DNA of 45,304 bases from Oscillospiraceae bacterium (GTDB lineage: Bacteria > Bacillota > Clostridia > Oscillospirales > Acutalibacteraceae): the NCBI GenBank assembly GCA_015066325.1, contig SVOP01000003.1, positions 1-45,304 of the forward strand. Reading direction: 5' to 3'. Within the stretch, counting starts at the first letter, position 1. Each line of letters starts with the position of its first letter. The position numbers and the translations under genes were made by a program. The notes under the pieces are model-generated. The model was not told where the DNA came from, did not search any database, and saw nothing but the letters and a program-made list of their open reading frames with translations. This document shows positions 24,573 to 33,012 of this stretch, piece after piece.

Positions 24573-25787
24573 TCATCCATCATAATAATTCAGGGTTTCT
24601 ATAATAAGTCCGCCAACATCGGCAATTGCTTTTCTGCTTACATTCTGCAATTTGTCTGAGTTTGCGGAAATGGTTTTTGATATATGCTTTTTGGACGTGC
24701 CTAAAGAACAAGCCGGAAAGTCATTTTTTGCAAAAGGTGTATAAGAGCTTGACCCTAAAAGAGAGGTTTCTTTTTGTATATTTATGTTAAGATTTTCTGC
24801 CGCTTCGCCTATAACCGAAGCAACTTCAGAGCTGCCTTTTGTACCACTTCCGTCCTTGAAAAACACAGAAAGCTTTCTTGAGGTGGTGATTTCTTCAAGA
24901 GGGATAAATACTGTGGGAATATCTTTGTATAGTCTTTTATGCTTTTTAGCGAAATTATAAGCACCGGCACGAGAGGAGTATTCACTACCCACTATAAGAC
25001 AACAAATTTCGGTTTTTTCATATCTGAAGGAGTTATCATGCAATTGCTTTATAACGCTTAAAAGAATTGAAGAGGGAATAATGCTTGAACTGATGCCGGA
25101 TGCCACTTTATGATTGTTTATAAGGAAAATTGACATAATATAAAATGGTACAAAACCCAAGCATATAATTGATAAAAATGTGAAGAATCCTGTTTTTTGC
25201 GGTGCGCCTGAAAACAAAAACAGAAGTCCGCTGCAAAAGAGAATGGTGTTTCCGATAAGTGAGCACACACTTAAAATAAAGGGCGATTTACTGCCGTTAA
25301 GGTGTGCTCGCATACTTTGTGGTGCATCTGAGCGGGCAACAAGCACAACTCTGTTTAAGGTTTCTCCCCGACTGTAACGAACACCTGAAAGATTTTTGCT
25401 CATTTTAGCAGGTGTGATAAAATCAAGCTTTGTGCCGTCAAAAATGAATTTATATGAAAAAATACAAAATATAACAAGGCTTGTTAAAAGGATGATTGAT
25501 GCAGTGAAAACAGAGCCGGTATTTACTGCAGAATAAAAAAGAAATACACAAAGGGTTAAAAGGGCACACAACACCTTTTCTGCCAATGTACCTGCACCGG
25601 GATGAGTTCTGAACTGCTCTTCATGAGTCTCATCGCAGAATTTTTTCAATTCATTCATAAAAATGTGTTGTGCCTGTTCTTCTCCCACAGAGCCTGCCCG
25701 CCGATCCTTTGAAGAGTTAAGCACCAGCTCTGCTGTATCAATAACATATTGAATATTTTTGGTTTCTAAATATGGTGAAGCCGTCAT
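24573..25787 (-). CDS. Membrane-embedded M28-like protein, probably catalytically inactive
   Basis: A 404-aa protein whose ends resemble an M28 (aminopeptidase-like) fold split by membrane segments at about 71-118, 168-192 and 201-224. GRRAGS-like opening sequence appears as RRAGSVGEEQAQ. The usual GAHYDS metal motif is replaced by VARSDA (149-155), the DN-x-SG site by HKVASG (226-231), and the late SDH and yHT sites by SYT (348-350) and ISKTI. Only a GSE at 267-269 recalls the EE catalytic pair. It is therefore likely a pseudopeptidase with a binding or scaffold role, if the M28 assignment holds. The start at 25787 has GGGAGA 8 nt upstream. It lies between rhaB and the GH130-type gene, 17 and 9 bp away. 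Confidence 0.6.
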   Translation of the reverse strand: MTASPYLETKNIQYVIDTAELVLNSSKDRRAGSVGEEQAQHIFMNELKKFCDETHEEQFRTHPGAGTLAEKVLCALLTLCVFLFYSAVNTGSVFTASIILLTSLVIFCIFSYKFIFDGTKLDFITPAKMSKNLSGVRYSRGETLNRVVLVARSDAPQSMRAHLNGSKSPFILSVCSLIGNTILFCSGLLFLFSGAPQKTGFFTFLSIICLGFVPFYIMSIFLINNHKVASGISSSIIPSSILLSVIKQLHDNSFRYEKTEICCLIVGSEYSSRAGAYNFAKKHKRLYKDIPTVFIPLEEITTSRKLSVFFKDGSGTKGSSEVASVIGEAAENLNINIQKETSLLGSSSYTPFAKNDFPACSLGTSKKHISKTISANSDKLQNVSRKAIADVGGLIIETLNYYDG

Positions 25788-25804
25788 AAAAGAAGTCTCC
25801 CCAA

Positions 25805-27271
25805 TTATTTATTAATAATATTTTTGAAATCTTCGTATGCTTTTTCCCAGTCTGCATTGTCTACAGGTTCGTAGAGCTTAAGATTTTCGCCTTTTGCAAT
25901 TATTTTTCTTGCTTCCTTAATGTCCTTGATTGCGCCTGTTGACATAAGCTGAATTGCAACATTACCTAAAGCAGTAGCCTCAATGGGACCGCCGAATACT
26001 TTCACATTACAGCTTTGAGCTGTCATCTGAAGAAGAAGCTTATCTTTAGTTCCGCCACCCATAACATGAATTCTGTCATAATCCTTGCCTGTGCATTCTT
26101 TAATTCCGTCAAATGTATAGCGGTATTTAAGAGCAAGGCTCTCATAAATACAACGAATAATTTCGCCCACTGTTTGTGGTACATACTGACCTGTTTTTTC
26201 GCAGTATTCTTTAACTCTGCGAGGAAGATTTCCCATAGGTGCAAATTCGGGAGCATCAGGGTCGATAAAGCATTTAAAGGGTTCGCATTCAAGTGCAAGC
26301 TTTTCAAGCTCCGCATAAGAATATTCTGTGCCCTCGCGAATCCACTGACGGCGGCTTTCCTGAATAAGCCAGAGTCCGCAAATATTTTTTAAGAAAGCGG
26401 TGGTATAATCATAGCCACCTTCATTTGTAACATTAAGCTTTTTAGATGCTTCATTAATGATAGGTTCTTTAACCTCTGTGCCGAATAAGGACCAGGTTCC
26501 GCAGCTGATAAATGCAAAATCATCAAATTCACAAGGTGTTGCGGTGATTGCACTTTGAGTATCATGTGCCGCAACGCTTACAATATCTGCTTTGGGAACA
26601 CCAAGCTCTTCGCATATTTCATCGGAAAGCTGACCTATAACCGCACCTGTGGGTGCAATATCTGTAAGAAGATTTTTATTGATGCCGAATGTGTCAAGAA
26701 TTTCCTCTGACCAATCATTTGTTTTTAAATCAACCATCTGTGAGGTGGTAGCAATAGAATACTCAGTGGATTTAACTCCTGAAAGCATATAGTTAAGCAG
26801 ATCGGGCATAAAGAGAAGCTTGTCAGCCTCTTCTAATATGTAGGGACGGTTTTCTTTAAGGGAAAGAAGCTGGAAGATAGTGTTGAAATCCATAAACTGA
26901 ATTCCTGTAATATCATACATTCTTTCCTTTGACATATATTTGGTTGCTTTTTCAACCATACCGTCATTTCGTGCATCACGATAATGAACAGGGTTTTCAA
27001 CTAAAGTACCGTCTTTACGAAGAAGACCGAAGTCAACCCCCCAGGTATCAATACCGATGGAGTCAAATCCTCCTGCTTCCTTTGCTTTGAGAATACCCTG
27101 CTTGATTTCAAAGAAAAGTCTTTGAACATCCCAATAAACAGTGCCGTTGATTTTAACAGGGTCATTGGAAAAACGATGAACCTCCTGAAGCTCAATTTTT
27201 TCGCCGTCAAATATACCGAGAATTGCTCTGCCGCTTGATGCACCAAAGTCAAACGCTAAAACTTTTTTCAT
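25805..27271 (-). CDS. rhaB: L-rhamnulokinase
   Basis: Phosphorylates L-rhamnulose at O1 in rhamnose breakdown. It is an FGGY-family kinase with AFDFGASSGRAILG (phosphate-1 loop), IGIDTWGVDFGLL (the GIDTWGVD block typical of RhaB), HYRDARNDGM, CGTWSLFG and HVMGGGTKDKLLLQMTA near the C-terminus. The ATG at 27271 is chosen because AGGTGA sits 5 nt before it; a GTG at 27280 would give 3 more residues. The length of 488 aa fits. No rhamnose isomerase, aldolase or transporter is in the window, so the pathway genes must lie elsewhere or this is a FGGY kinase of near specificity. It sits oddly in an operon behind the SUF pair. Confidence 0.92.
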   Translation of the reverse strand: MKKVLAFDFGASSGRAILGIFDGEKIELQEVHRFSNDPVKINGTVYWDVQRLFFEIKQGILKAKEAGGFDSIGIDTWGVDFGLLRKDGTLVENPVHYRDARNDGMVEKATKYMSKERMYDITGIQFMDFNTIFQLLSLKENRPYILEEADKLLFMPDLLNYMLSGVKSTEYSIATTSQMVDLKTNDWSEEILDTFGINKNLLTDIAPTGAVIGQLSDEICEELGVPKADIVSVAAHDTQSAITATPCEFDDFAFISCGTWSLFGTEVKEPIINEASKKLNVTNEGGYDYTTAFLKNICGLWLIQESRRQWIREGTEYSYAELEKLALECEPFKCFIDPDAPEFAPMGNLPRRVKEYCEKTGQYVPQTVGEIIRCIYESLALKYRYTFDGIKECTGKDYDRIHVMGGGTKDKLLLQMTAQSCNVKVFGGPIEATALGNVAIQLMSTGAIKDIKEARKIIAKGENLKLYEPVDNADWEKAYEDFKNIINK

Positions 27272-27303
27272 ATTTATCACCTGAAATACTTAATAAATTT
27301 AAA

Positions 27304-28221
27304 TTAGCTTAAGAAACAGTTAATAATAATTTCTTCTGCTTCTTCTTCGGTTTTGCCGAGGGTCTGAAGCTTTAAAAGCTGGTCGTTATTTATCCTGCCG
27401 ATAGCAGCTTCATGAACGATATTTGCTTCACAATGGTTTGCTGCAATTTCGGGAATTGAACGGATATGAGCGTTGCCCATAATAATTGAGTCGCATTGAA
27501 CATGGGCTTTACATTTTGCATTACCAACTGCACGAGGGTAGAAAACCTGCTCAGAATTGTCCTTTGCAACGGAGCGGGAGATAATCTGTGAAGAAGCCTC
27601 TTCACCGTTGAGCTCAATAACCATATCGGAATGAGCAATCTGATTGCCGTGAGTCATAAGCTTTTCAAGAATAACAAGACGAGCCCCTGCCTCTAATTTT
27701 GCAAAGGTATCACGTTTTGTGGAGTCAACTCCTTTTATCTGAACGCTTTCCATTTCACAGAAGGAATTCGCATCCATGAAAATTTCTGTTTTGGGATTGA
27801 GTATCCTTTCACCCTTGCCGTCGCCCTCACCATAATGCTTTTCAACATATTTTATATGAGCGTTCTTGCCGATATGGAAACGGTGGATACCGTCGTGTTC
27901 GCTGCTTTGGTCACCCGAGTTATGAATACCGCAACCTGCAACGATAAGAACATCTGCATCCTCTTCAATATAGAAATCATTGTAAACAAGGTCATTAATA
28001 CCTGCTTCAGTAATTATAACGGGAATATGAACGCTTTCGTTTTTGGTTCCTGCTTTTACGGTTATATCAATACCGGGCTTATCTTTTTTAGGTTCAATTA
28101 TAATATTGGCGCTTGAACGTCTCTCTGCACTTTCACCATTTTTTCTTAAGCTGAAAGCACCCTGGGGAATTTCGTGCAAATCTGCAACGGCTTCAAGCAT
28201 ACGTTTATCTGTATTATTCAT
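27304..28221 (-). CDS. smsB: Minimal SUF scaffold protein SmsB (SufB/SufD-like)
   Basis: An Fe-S cluster assembly scaffold, the partner of the SufC-type ATPase. It is a right-handed beta-helix protein of only 305 aa, against about 430-470 for SufB or SufD, matching the minimal 'SMS' version described in archaea and Clostridia in which a single SufBD-like subunit works with SmsC. The C-terminus NIVHEAAIGRINNDQLLKLQTLGKTEEEAEEII aligns with the end of SufB/SufD, including the His in VHEA. Ligand residues beyond this are not assigned. It is 14 bp after the ATPase gene. No SufS, SufU or SufE lies beside it. Confidence 0.87.
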   Translation of the reverse strand: MNNTDKRMLEAVADLHEIPQGAFSLRKNGESAERRSSANIIIEPKKDKPGIDITVKAGTKNESVHIPVIITEAGINDLVYNDFYIEEDADVLIVAGCGIHNSGDQSSEHDGIHRFHIGKNAHIKYVEKHYGEGDGKGERILNPKTEIFMDANSFCEMESVQIKGVDSTKRDTFAKLEAGARLVILEKLMTHGNQIAHSDMVIELNGEEASSQIISRSVAKDNSEQVFYPRAVGNAKCKAHVQCDSIIMGNAHIRSIPEIAANHCEANIVHEAAIGRINNDQLLKLQTLGKTEEEAEEIIINCFLS

Positions 28222-28235
28222 TTCTGTTAATTCCT

Positions 28236-28952
28236 TTATCTGAATGTGCAGGTGTTGTCAAATTGTGACATAAGCTCAGGGAAGAGTTCTTCCGCCGGCC
28301 CTTTCTTTGAAACAACACCATTTGCAATAACTGCAATTTCATCTGCTATTTTCATAATTCTTTCCTGATGGGAAATAATTATCATACTTTCTTTGCGCTT
28401 TTTGGAAATACCCTTAAAGCTTTCAACAAGCATATTGAAGCTCCATAAGTCAATACCTGCTTCAGGCTCATCATAAATTGCGAGTTTTAGATCTCTTGCC
28501 ATAAGAGTTGCAATTTCAATTCTTTTTATTTCACCGCCGGAAAGAGAGGAGTCAACCTCGCGGTTAAGGTAATCCTTTGAGCAAAGACCAACGTTTGTAA
28601 GGTAAGCACAGCATTGATCCTCGGGCAAATCTTCTCCGTGAGCAAGGCTTAAAAGTCCGCGGACAGAAAGCCCTTTGAAACGAGGTGGATGCTGAAAAGC
28701 ATAGCCGATACCAAGCCTTGCTCTTTCTGTTATGGACATATTGGTAATATCGATGCCATTCCAGAGAATCTGACCGCCCGTTGGCTTCTGAATACCCATT
28801 ATAATTTTTGCAAGGGTGGATTTACCGCCACCGTTGGGGCCTGTCACCACAAGAAATTTTCCGTCCTCAAGAGTGAGAGAAACATCTGTAAGTATTTCTT
28901 TTTCTCCCAGCTCATCGGACACGTTAAATGAAATGTTTTTTAATTCGAGCAT
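28236..28952 (-). CDS. smsC: SUF-type ATPase SmsC (SufC-like)
   Basis: An ABC-type ATPase that drives the SUF scaffold, in the cytoplasm. Walker A is GPNGGGKST, the signature is SLSGGEIKRIEIA, and Walker B is LAIYDEPEAGIDLWS, the DEPEAGIDL form typical of SufC; the H-loop is IIISHQERI. The ATG at 28952 is used rather than the TTG at 28964, because the latter is within the GGAG site 6 nt upstream; this gives about 238 aa. It is the first gene of the minus-strand operon under a consensus promoter. Confidence 0.92.
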   Translation of the reverse strand: MLELKNISFNVSDELGEKEILTDVSLTLEDGKFLVVTGPNGGGKSTLAKIIMGIQKPTGGQILWNGIDITNMSITERARLGIGYAFQHPPRFKGLSVRGLLSLAHGEDLPEDQCCAYLTNVGLCSKDYLNREVDSSLSGGEIKRIEIATLMARDLKLAIYDEPEAGIDLWSFNMLVESFKGISKKRKESMIIISHQERIMKIADEIAVIANGVVSKKGPAEELFPELMSQFDNTCTFR

Positions 28953-29006
28953 ATTGTTCTCCAATGATATATTTAGTATTTTGTTTGCATATTATTTCAA
29001 TTATGA

Positions 29007-29035
29007 ATTATATACAAATTAATACGTTTATTCAA
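29007..29035 (-). promoter_or_regulatory. SigA-type promoter of the smsC-smsB-rhaB operon
   Basis: Minus strand: -35 TTGAAT (29030-29035), 17-nt spacer, perfect -10 TATAAT (29007-29012). Six genes follow with gaps of 1-32 bp before the terminator at 22189-22222. Confidence 0.82.
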
Positions 29036-29052
29036 GTCTTTTTGAAAAATCC

Positions 29053-29081
29053 TTGTTAAATATGAATGTTTATGATATATT
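29053..29081 (+). promoter_or_regulatory. SigA-type promoter of the diguanylate cyclase-murD unit
   Basis: -35 TTGTTA (29053-29058), 17-nt spacer, -10 TATATT (29076-29081). It overlaps the apparent 5' extension of the cyclase frame, which supports the later start at 29122. The -35 lies only 18 bp from the -35 of the divergent SUF promoter. Confidence 0.7.
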
Positions 29082-29121
29082 ATACAAGGAGTCTTATACT
29101 TTTTTACGAAAGAGGGATAAT

Positions 29122-30441
29122 ATGAGAAGAATCGGCGGCGAATATGAAGAATCATTAGAGAGAGAACAGCTTGAAACCTTGCTTCAGGAAACTGTTGCAG
29201 GTATTGCTATAGTTTCACCTCATCCCGATGGAGTTCGTCTTGATTACACTAACAACGGTTTTTTTGAAATATTCGGTTACACAAGAGATGAATATGAAAA
29301 GCTTGGTGAAGATGTTCGTCTCAATCTTTTCCACGAAAGAGATTTTATGACTATTGTTACAAAAATAAACGGGGATTATGCTCCCGGTGAGGTTTTGAAA
29401 TTCGAATGCAGAATTAACAAAAAAGGCGGAGAGCAGGCATGGGTTCTTATTACCACCCGTAAACCCAGCAATGCTTCAAAAGGGGAGCAAACTTTTATTT
29501 GCAGCCTGACGGATATAACGAATTTGAAAAAAATCCAGCTCCAACAAGAAAAAGAAAAGAAACGCTACGAAATTATGGAGGAGCTTTCAGATAATATTTT
29601 CTTTACTTATGATGTTGCAAACGATGTTTTTGAAGCTTCATCAAAAATTCTTCGTTCAATGGGCACAAGAACAAGAATTGAAAATGCAATCGAAAATATG
29701 ACATATGGTGATATTCTCGACCACAGAGATGTTCCTGCTTTTATCGGTGCTTTAAGTAATGCTCTTTCAGGTCAGAAGAAAAATACTTTTGATGCACGTA
29801 TTATCAATAATCGAGGCGATGCTGTGTGGCATAGAATTAAATTCTTTGTGATTTTTGATGAAAATGACAATGCCGTTCAGTTCGTTGGTAATCTTACCGA
29901 TGTTGATAAAGAGAAAAAAGAAAAGAACAGACTTATAGCACAGGCAGAAACAGACCAGCTTACAGGCTTCCTCAATAAGCTTTCCACAACCCTTAAGGTT
30001 AACGAGCTTATAAGAGAAGAGGATGAAAATGGAGCCTTATTTATTTTTGATATCGACGATTTCAAAAAGCTTAACGATACATACGGTCACCGTGTGGGCG
30101 ACATTTTCCTTAAAGAATTTACAGGTAAGCTTTCACTTTCTTTCAGAACAACTGACGTTTTAGGCAGAGTTGGCGGAGAAGAATTTGTTATTTATTTGAG
30201 TGGTGTTGGTGATAATAACCACTATCTTGAGGAGAAAGCAACTCAGATTCAAACAATTTGTAACAGCATCCGTCTTGATGCTGCACCTGAAGAAGAAATT
30301 TCCTGCAGTATTGGTATTGCAAAATTCCCTGCTGATGCAAAAACTTATACAGAGCTTTATGAAAAAGCTGATAAGGCCATGTATTATGTGAAAAAACACG
30401 GTAAAAAGAATTTCGCATTTTATGATGAAATAGGTGAATGA
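29122..30441 (+). CDS. Diguanylate cyclase with two PAS sensor domains
   Basis: Makes cyclic di-GMP from two GTP. The ATG at 29122 has AGAGGGA upstream, while the TTG at 29053 lies in the promoter; this gives about 439 aa. There are two PAS domains (about residues 15-130 and 145-270; ITNLKK and DVDKEKKEK mark their ends with short coiled linkers), then a GGDEF domain with the active motif GGEEF (about 351-355). RTTD five residues before it is a complete inhibitory I-site, so product feedback is expected. There are no membrane segments, so it senses a cytoplasmic signal. The murD start overlaps its stop (ATGA), an unusual partner. Confidence 0.93.
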   Translation: MRRIGGEYEESLEREQLETLLQETVAGIAIVSPHPDGVRLDYTNNGFFEIFGYTRDEYEKLGEDVRLNLFHERDFMTIVTKINGDYAPGEVLKFECRINKKGGEQAWVLITTRKPSNASKGEQTFICSLTDITNLKKIQLQQEKEKKRYEIMEELSDNIFFTYDVANDVFEASSKILRSMGTRTRIENAIENMTYGDILDHRDVPAFIGALSNALSGQKKNTFDARIINNRGDAVWHRIKFFVIFDENDNAVQFVGNLTDVDKEKKEKNRLIAQAETDQLTGFLNKLSTTLKVNELIREEDENGALFIFDIDDFKKLNDTYGHRVGDIFLKEFTGKLSLSFRTTDVLGRVGGEEFVIYLSGVGDNNHYLEEKATQIQTICNSIRLDAAPEEEISCSIGIAKFPADAKTYTELYEKADKAMYYVKKHGKKNFAFYDEIGE

Positions 30442-31760
30442 TTACGGCTATGTCCCAAATAATTCAATATATAAAAGATAAAAAAGTTCTGATTCTCGGT
30501 ATGGGGAGAGAGGGTAAATCGACCCTTTCCTATATCAGAAAGCATCTGCCCGAAAAGCACCTCACAATTGCTGATAAAAACGGGTTTGAGAGTGATGATG
30601 AGAACATAAATGTGATTTCGGGAGAGGATTATTTAAACTCTCTGGGAGATTATGATATTGTTTTCAAAAGCCCTGGCATTGCTTTTTTGGATGATGTTGT
30701 TTATCCCGAAACTACTGAAATTACCTGCCAGACAGATATGTTCCTGCGTTTTTGCAAGCCTACTGTTGTGGGAATTACCGGCTCAAAAGGTAAAACAACA
30801 ACCTCCACGCTTATATACGAAATGCTCAAAGCGGGCGGATTGAACACTTGCCTTATAGGTAATATAGGTGTTCCCGTTTTCGAGAAAGCAGATGAGGATG
30901 AGAGCCTTGTGGCAGTTATTGAAATGTCCTCTCACCAGCTTGAGTTTACAAAGGCATCCCCTCATGTAGCTGTTCTTGTGAATATTTATCAGGAGCATCT
31001 CGATCACTATAAAACAGGCTTTAAAGGTTATGTTGAGGCGAAGCTTAATATTGCACTTCATCAAAAGGAAACAGACTATTTGATTTATAATCCTGAGCAA
31101 GACCTTGAGGGTGTTGTTGATTGGAAAACGGTTCTTAAAGGGAATGGTAGACCCGTAACATTTACAGATGCAAAAAATGATGCTTTCGTTAATGAGCTGT
31201 GGCAATCCACAGTGCACCTTAAGGGTGAGCATAACCGTCAGGATATTGCCTATGCTTTAGCAGCTGCAAGGATTTTCGGTGTAAGCGATGATGCGGTTAG
31301 AAATGCAATAAAATCCTTCGGCGGAATTGAGCACAGAATGGAGTATGTTGGTGTTATAAACGGCATCAATTGGTACAATGACAGTATTGCAACCATTCCA
31401 ACTGCGGTTATGGGGGCGGTCAAGGCACTTGGCAACGTTGATACTCTTCTTTTCGGCGGCCTTGACAGAGGTATTGATTATACCGACTTTATAGAGTTTT
31501 TGTCTGAATGCAATATTCCAAATTTGGTGGGTCTTCCCGAAACAGGTCATAATATAATAAACACCCTCAATGAAAAGGGTGTAAATAAAAATATGATTTG
31601 TGCCAAAGATATGGAGGATGCTGTTAAAAAGTGTTCCGAAATAACCGAAAAAGGTAAAAGCTGTTTGTTCTCACCTGCTGCAGCAAGCTATAATTACTAT
31701 AAAAATTTTGAAGAAAAGGGCAGACACTATAAGGCTCTTATACAAAATTTGACAAATTGA
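30438..31760 (+). CDS. murD: UDP-N-acetylmuramoyl-L-alanine:D-glutamate ligase MurD
   Basis: Adds D-glutamate to the peptidoglycan precursor in the cytoplasm. It is a Mur ligase with an N-terminal Rossmann part (KVLILGMGREGKST), ATP loop GITGSKGKTTTST, EMSSHQLEF, HLDHYKT and the C-terminal HRMEYVG and NDSIATIPTA blocks, all typical of MurD. The length of 440 aa is normal. The start overlaps the cyclase stop by four bases, so translation is coupled. It stands outside the usual division/cell-wall (dcw) cluster, which is not in this window, and could be the only copy or a second one. Confidence 0.93.
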   Translation: MITAMSQIIQYIKDKKVLILGMGREGKSTLSYIRKHLPEKHLTIADKNGFESDDENINVISGEDYLNSLGDYDIVFKSPGIAFLDDVVYPETTEITCQTDMFLRFCKPTVVGITGSKGKTTTSTLIYEMLKAGGLNTCLIGNIGVPVFEKADEDESLVAVIEMSSHQLEFTKASPHVAVLVNIYQEHLDHYKTGFKGYVEAKLNIALHQKETDYLIYNPEQDLEGVVDWKTVLKGNGRPVTFTDAKNDAFVNELWQSTVHLKGEHNRQDIAYALAAARIFGVSDDAVRNAIKSFGGIEHRMEYVGVINGINWYNDSIATIPTAVMGAVKALGNVDTLLFGGLDRGIDYTDFIEFLSECNIPNLVGLPETGHNIINTLNEKGVNKNMICAKDMEDAVKKCSEITEKGKSCLFSPAAASYNYYKNFEEKGRHYKALIQNLTN

Positions 31761-31777
31761 GGAAATAAGAATATACT
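31749..31777 (+). promoter_or_regulatory. SigA-type promoter of the secreted metallophosphoesterase
   Basis: Perfect -35 TTGACA (31749-31754), 17-nt spacer, -10 TATACT (31772-31777). The -35 lies inside the last codons of murD. Confidence 0.85.
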
Positions 31778-31810
31778 ATATATTTATAAAGCTGAAAAGG
31801 AGATATAAAA

Positions 31811-32971
31811 ATGAAAAAAGTTATTTCTGTTGTTCTTGCAATCACAATGCTTTTCTCACTTGTAACAATGAGTTTTGCAGGATACAAGGATGATGCAAAG
31901 CTTCAGTTTAATTCAAACGGCAAGTTTAAAATCCTTTGTCTTGCAGACGTTCAGGATGATTATCCTATGGAACCCGATGTGCTTCAGTTTATCAGTGAAG
32001 CTCTCGATTTCTGCGCACCTGACCTTGTTGTTTTCGTTGGTGACAACGTTGTCGGTGAGGATATAAGAGCAATTGATGAGATGATTGCACCTCTTGATGA
32101 GAGGGATATTCCCTTTACATTTGTTTTCGGTAACCACGATGATGAAGGCGGTATGGTTAAGGAAGACCAGCTTGCAGCATACCAGAAATATTCTGAATGT
32201 TTGGCATATGATGCAGACCCCGAGCTTCATGGCTGTGCAACACATAATGTTCCTATTCTTTCAAGTGACGGAAGCAAGGTTGCATTTAATGTATGGTGCT
32301 TTGACAGCGGCGGAAGCATTCATGATGAAAACGGCAAATGGCTTGGTTATGACCATGTTCACGCTGACCAGATTGAATGGTACAACACAACCCGCGACGC
32401 TTTAGCTGCAGAAAACGGTGGTGAGGTTGTTCCTGCTATGGCTTTCCAGCACATTATTCCTCAGGAACCCGTTGAAATGATTTTCTATGAGGGTGCTATT
32501 GCTCTCGGTGAGGCTACTATCAATTTCTCCGACGGCACTGTTTATACTCCTATTCCAGATATTACTAAATATGACGGCTACATTTTTGAGAAGAGCTGTC
32601 CCAGCTACGGTAACGATGGTCAATGGGATGCGATGCTTGCAGGTGGCGACGTTCTTGGTCTTGTTGTTGGTCACGACCATGTAAACAACTTTGTTGCAGA
32701 TTGTGGCGGTATGGACCTTATTCAGACTCCCGGTTGCACATATAATTCATACTATAACAATATGTATCAGGGTGCGAGAGTTATTGAGCTTGATGAGGCT
32801 GACCTTACAACATACGAAACTTATAACCTCACATCAAGTGAACTTGCTAACAGAGATGGTTCTCAGTTGGGCGAAATGGGCGGAAGAGATAACTATGATT
32901 TCTTCTATACAATTGAAAAGCTTTTCTCAACGATTTATAATTTCATTGTTAATTTCTTTAAAGGTTTATAA
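31811..32971 (+). CDS. Secreted calcineurin-like metallophosphoesterase
   Basis: Residues 1-23 form a signal peptide (VVLAITMLFSLVTMSFAG). Metal-binding motifs of the calcineurin-like family follow in order: LADVQDD (motif I, D-x-Q instead of D-x-H), VFVGDNV (GDN), FGNHDDEGG (GNHD), a later His in AFQHIIPQEP, and VVGHDHVNN (GHDH). The D-x-Q form occurs in other secreted members, so activity is likely kept. The C-terminus has a hydrophobic stretch (STIYNFIVNFFKG). The substrate may be a phosphomonoester or diester outside the cell. AAGGAGAT gives the start. It is monocistronic, with a near-perfect promoter and a terminator. Confidence 0.86.
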   Translation: MKKVISVVLAITMLFSLVTMSFAGYKDDAKLQFNSNGKFKILCLADVQDDYPMEPDVLQFISEALDFCAPDLVVFVGDNVVGEDIRAIDEMIAPLDERDIPFTFVFGNHDDEGGMVKEDQLAAYQKYSECLAYDADPELHGCATHNVPILSSDGSKVAFNVWCFDSGGSIHDENGKWLGYDHVHADQIEWYNTTRDALAAENGGEVVPAMAFQHIIPQEPVEMIFYEGAIALGEATINFSDGTVYTPIPDITKYDGYIFEKSCPSYGNDGQWDAMLAGGDVLGLVVGHDHVNNFVADCGGMDLIQTPGCTYNSYYNNMYQGARVIELDEADLTTYETYNLTSSELANRDGSQLGEMGGRDNYDFFYTIEKLFSTIYNFIVNFFKGL

Positions 32972-32974
32972 TTG

Positions 32975-33012
32975 AAAAATGGTTCGGAAATTAATTCCGA
33001 ACCATTTTTTTA
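32975..33012. terminator. Bidirectional rho-independent terminator
   Basis: AAAAATGGTTCGGAA (32975-32989) pairs with TTCCGAACCATTTTT (32995-33009) around ATTAA, followed by more T. It serves the metallophosphoesterase (plus) and the TPR/DUF4037 unit (minus), whose stop codon touches it. Confidence 0.9.
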
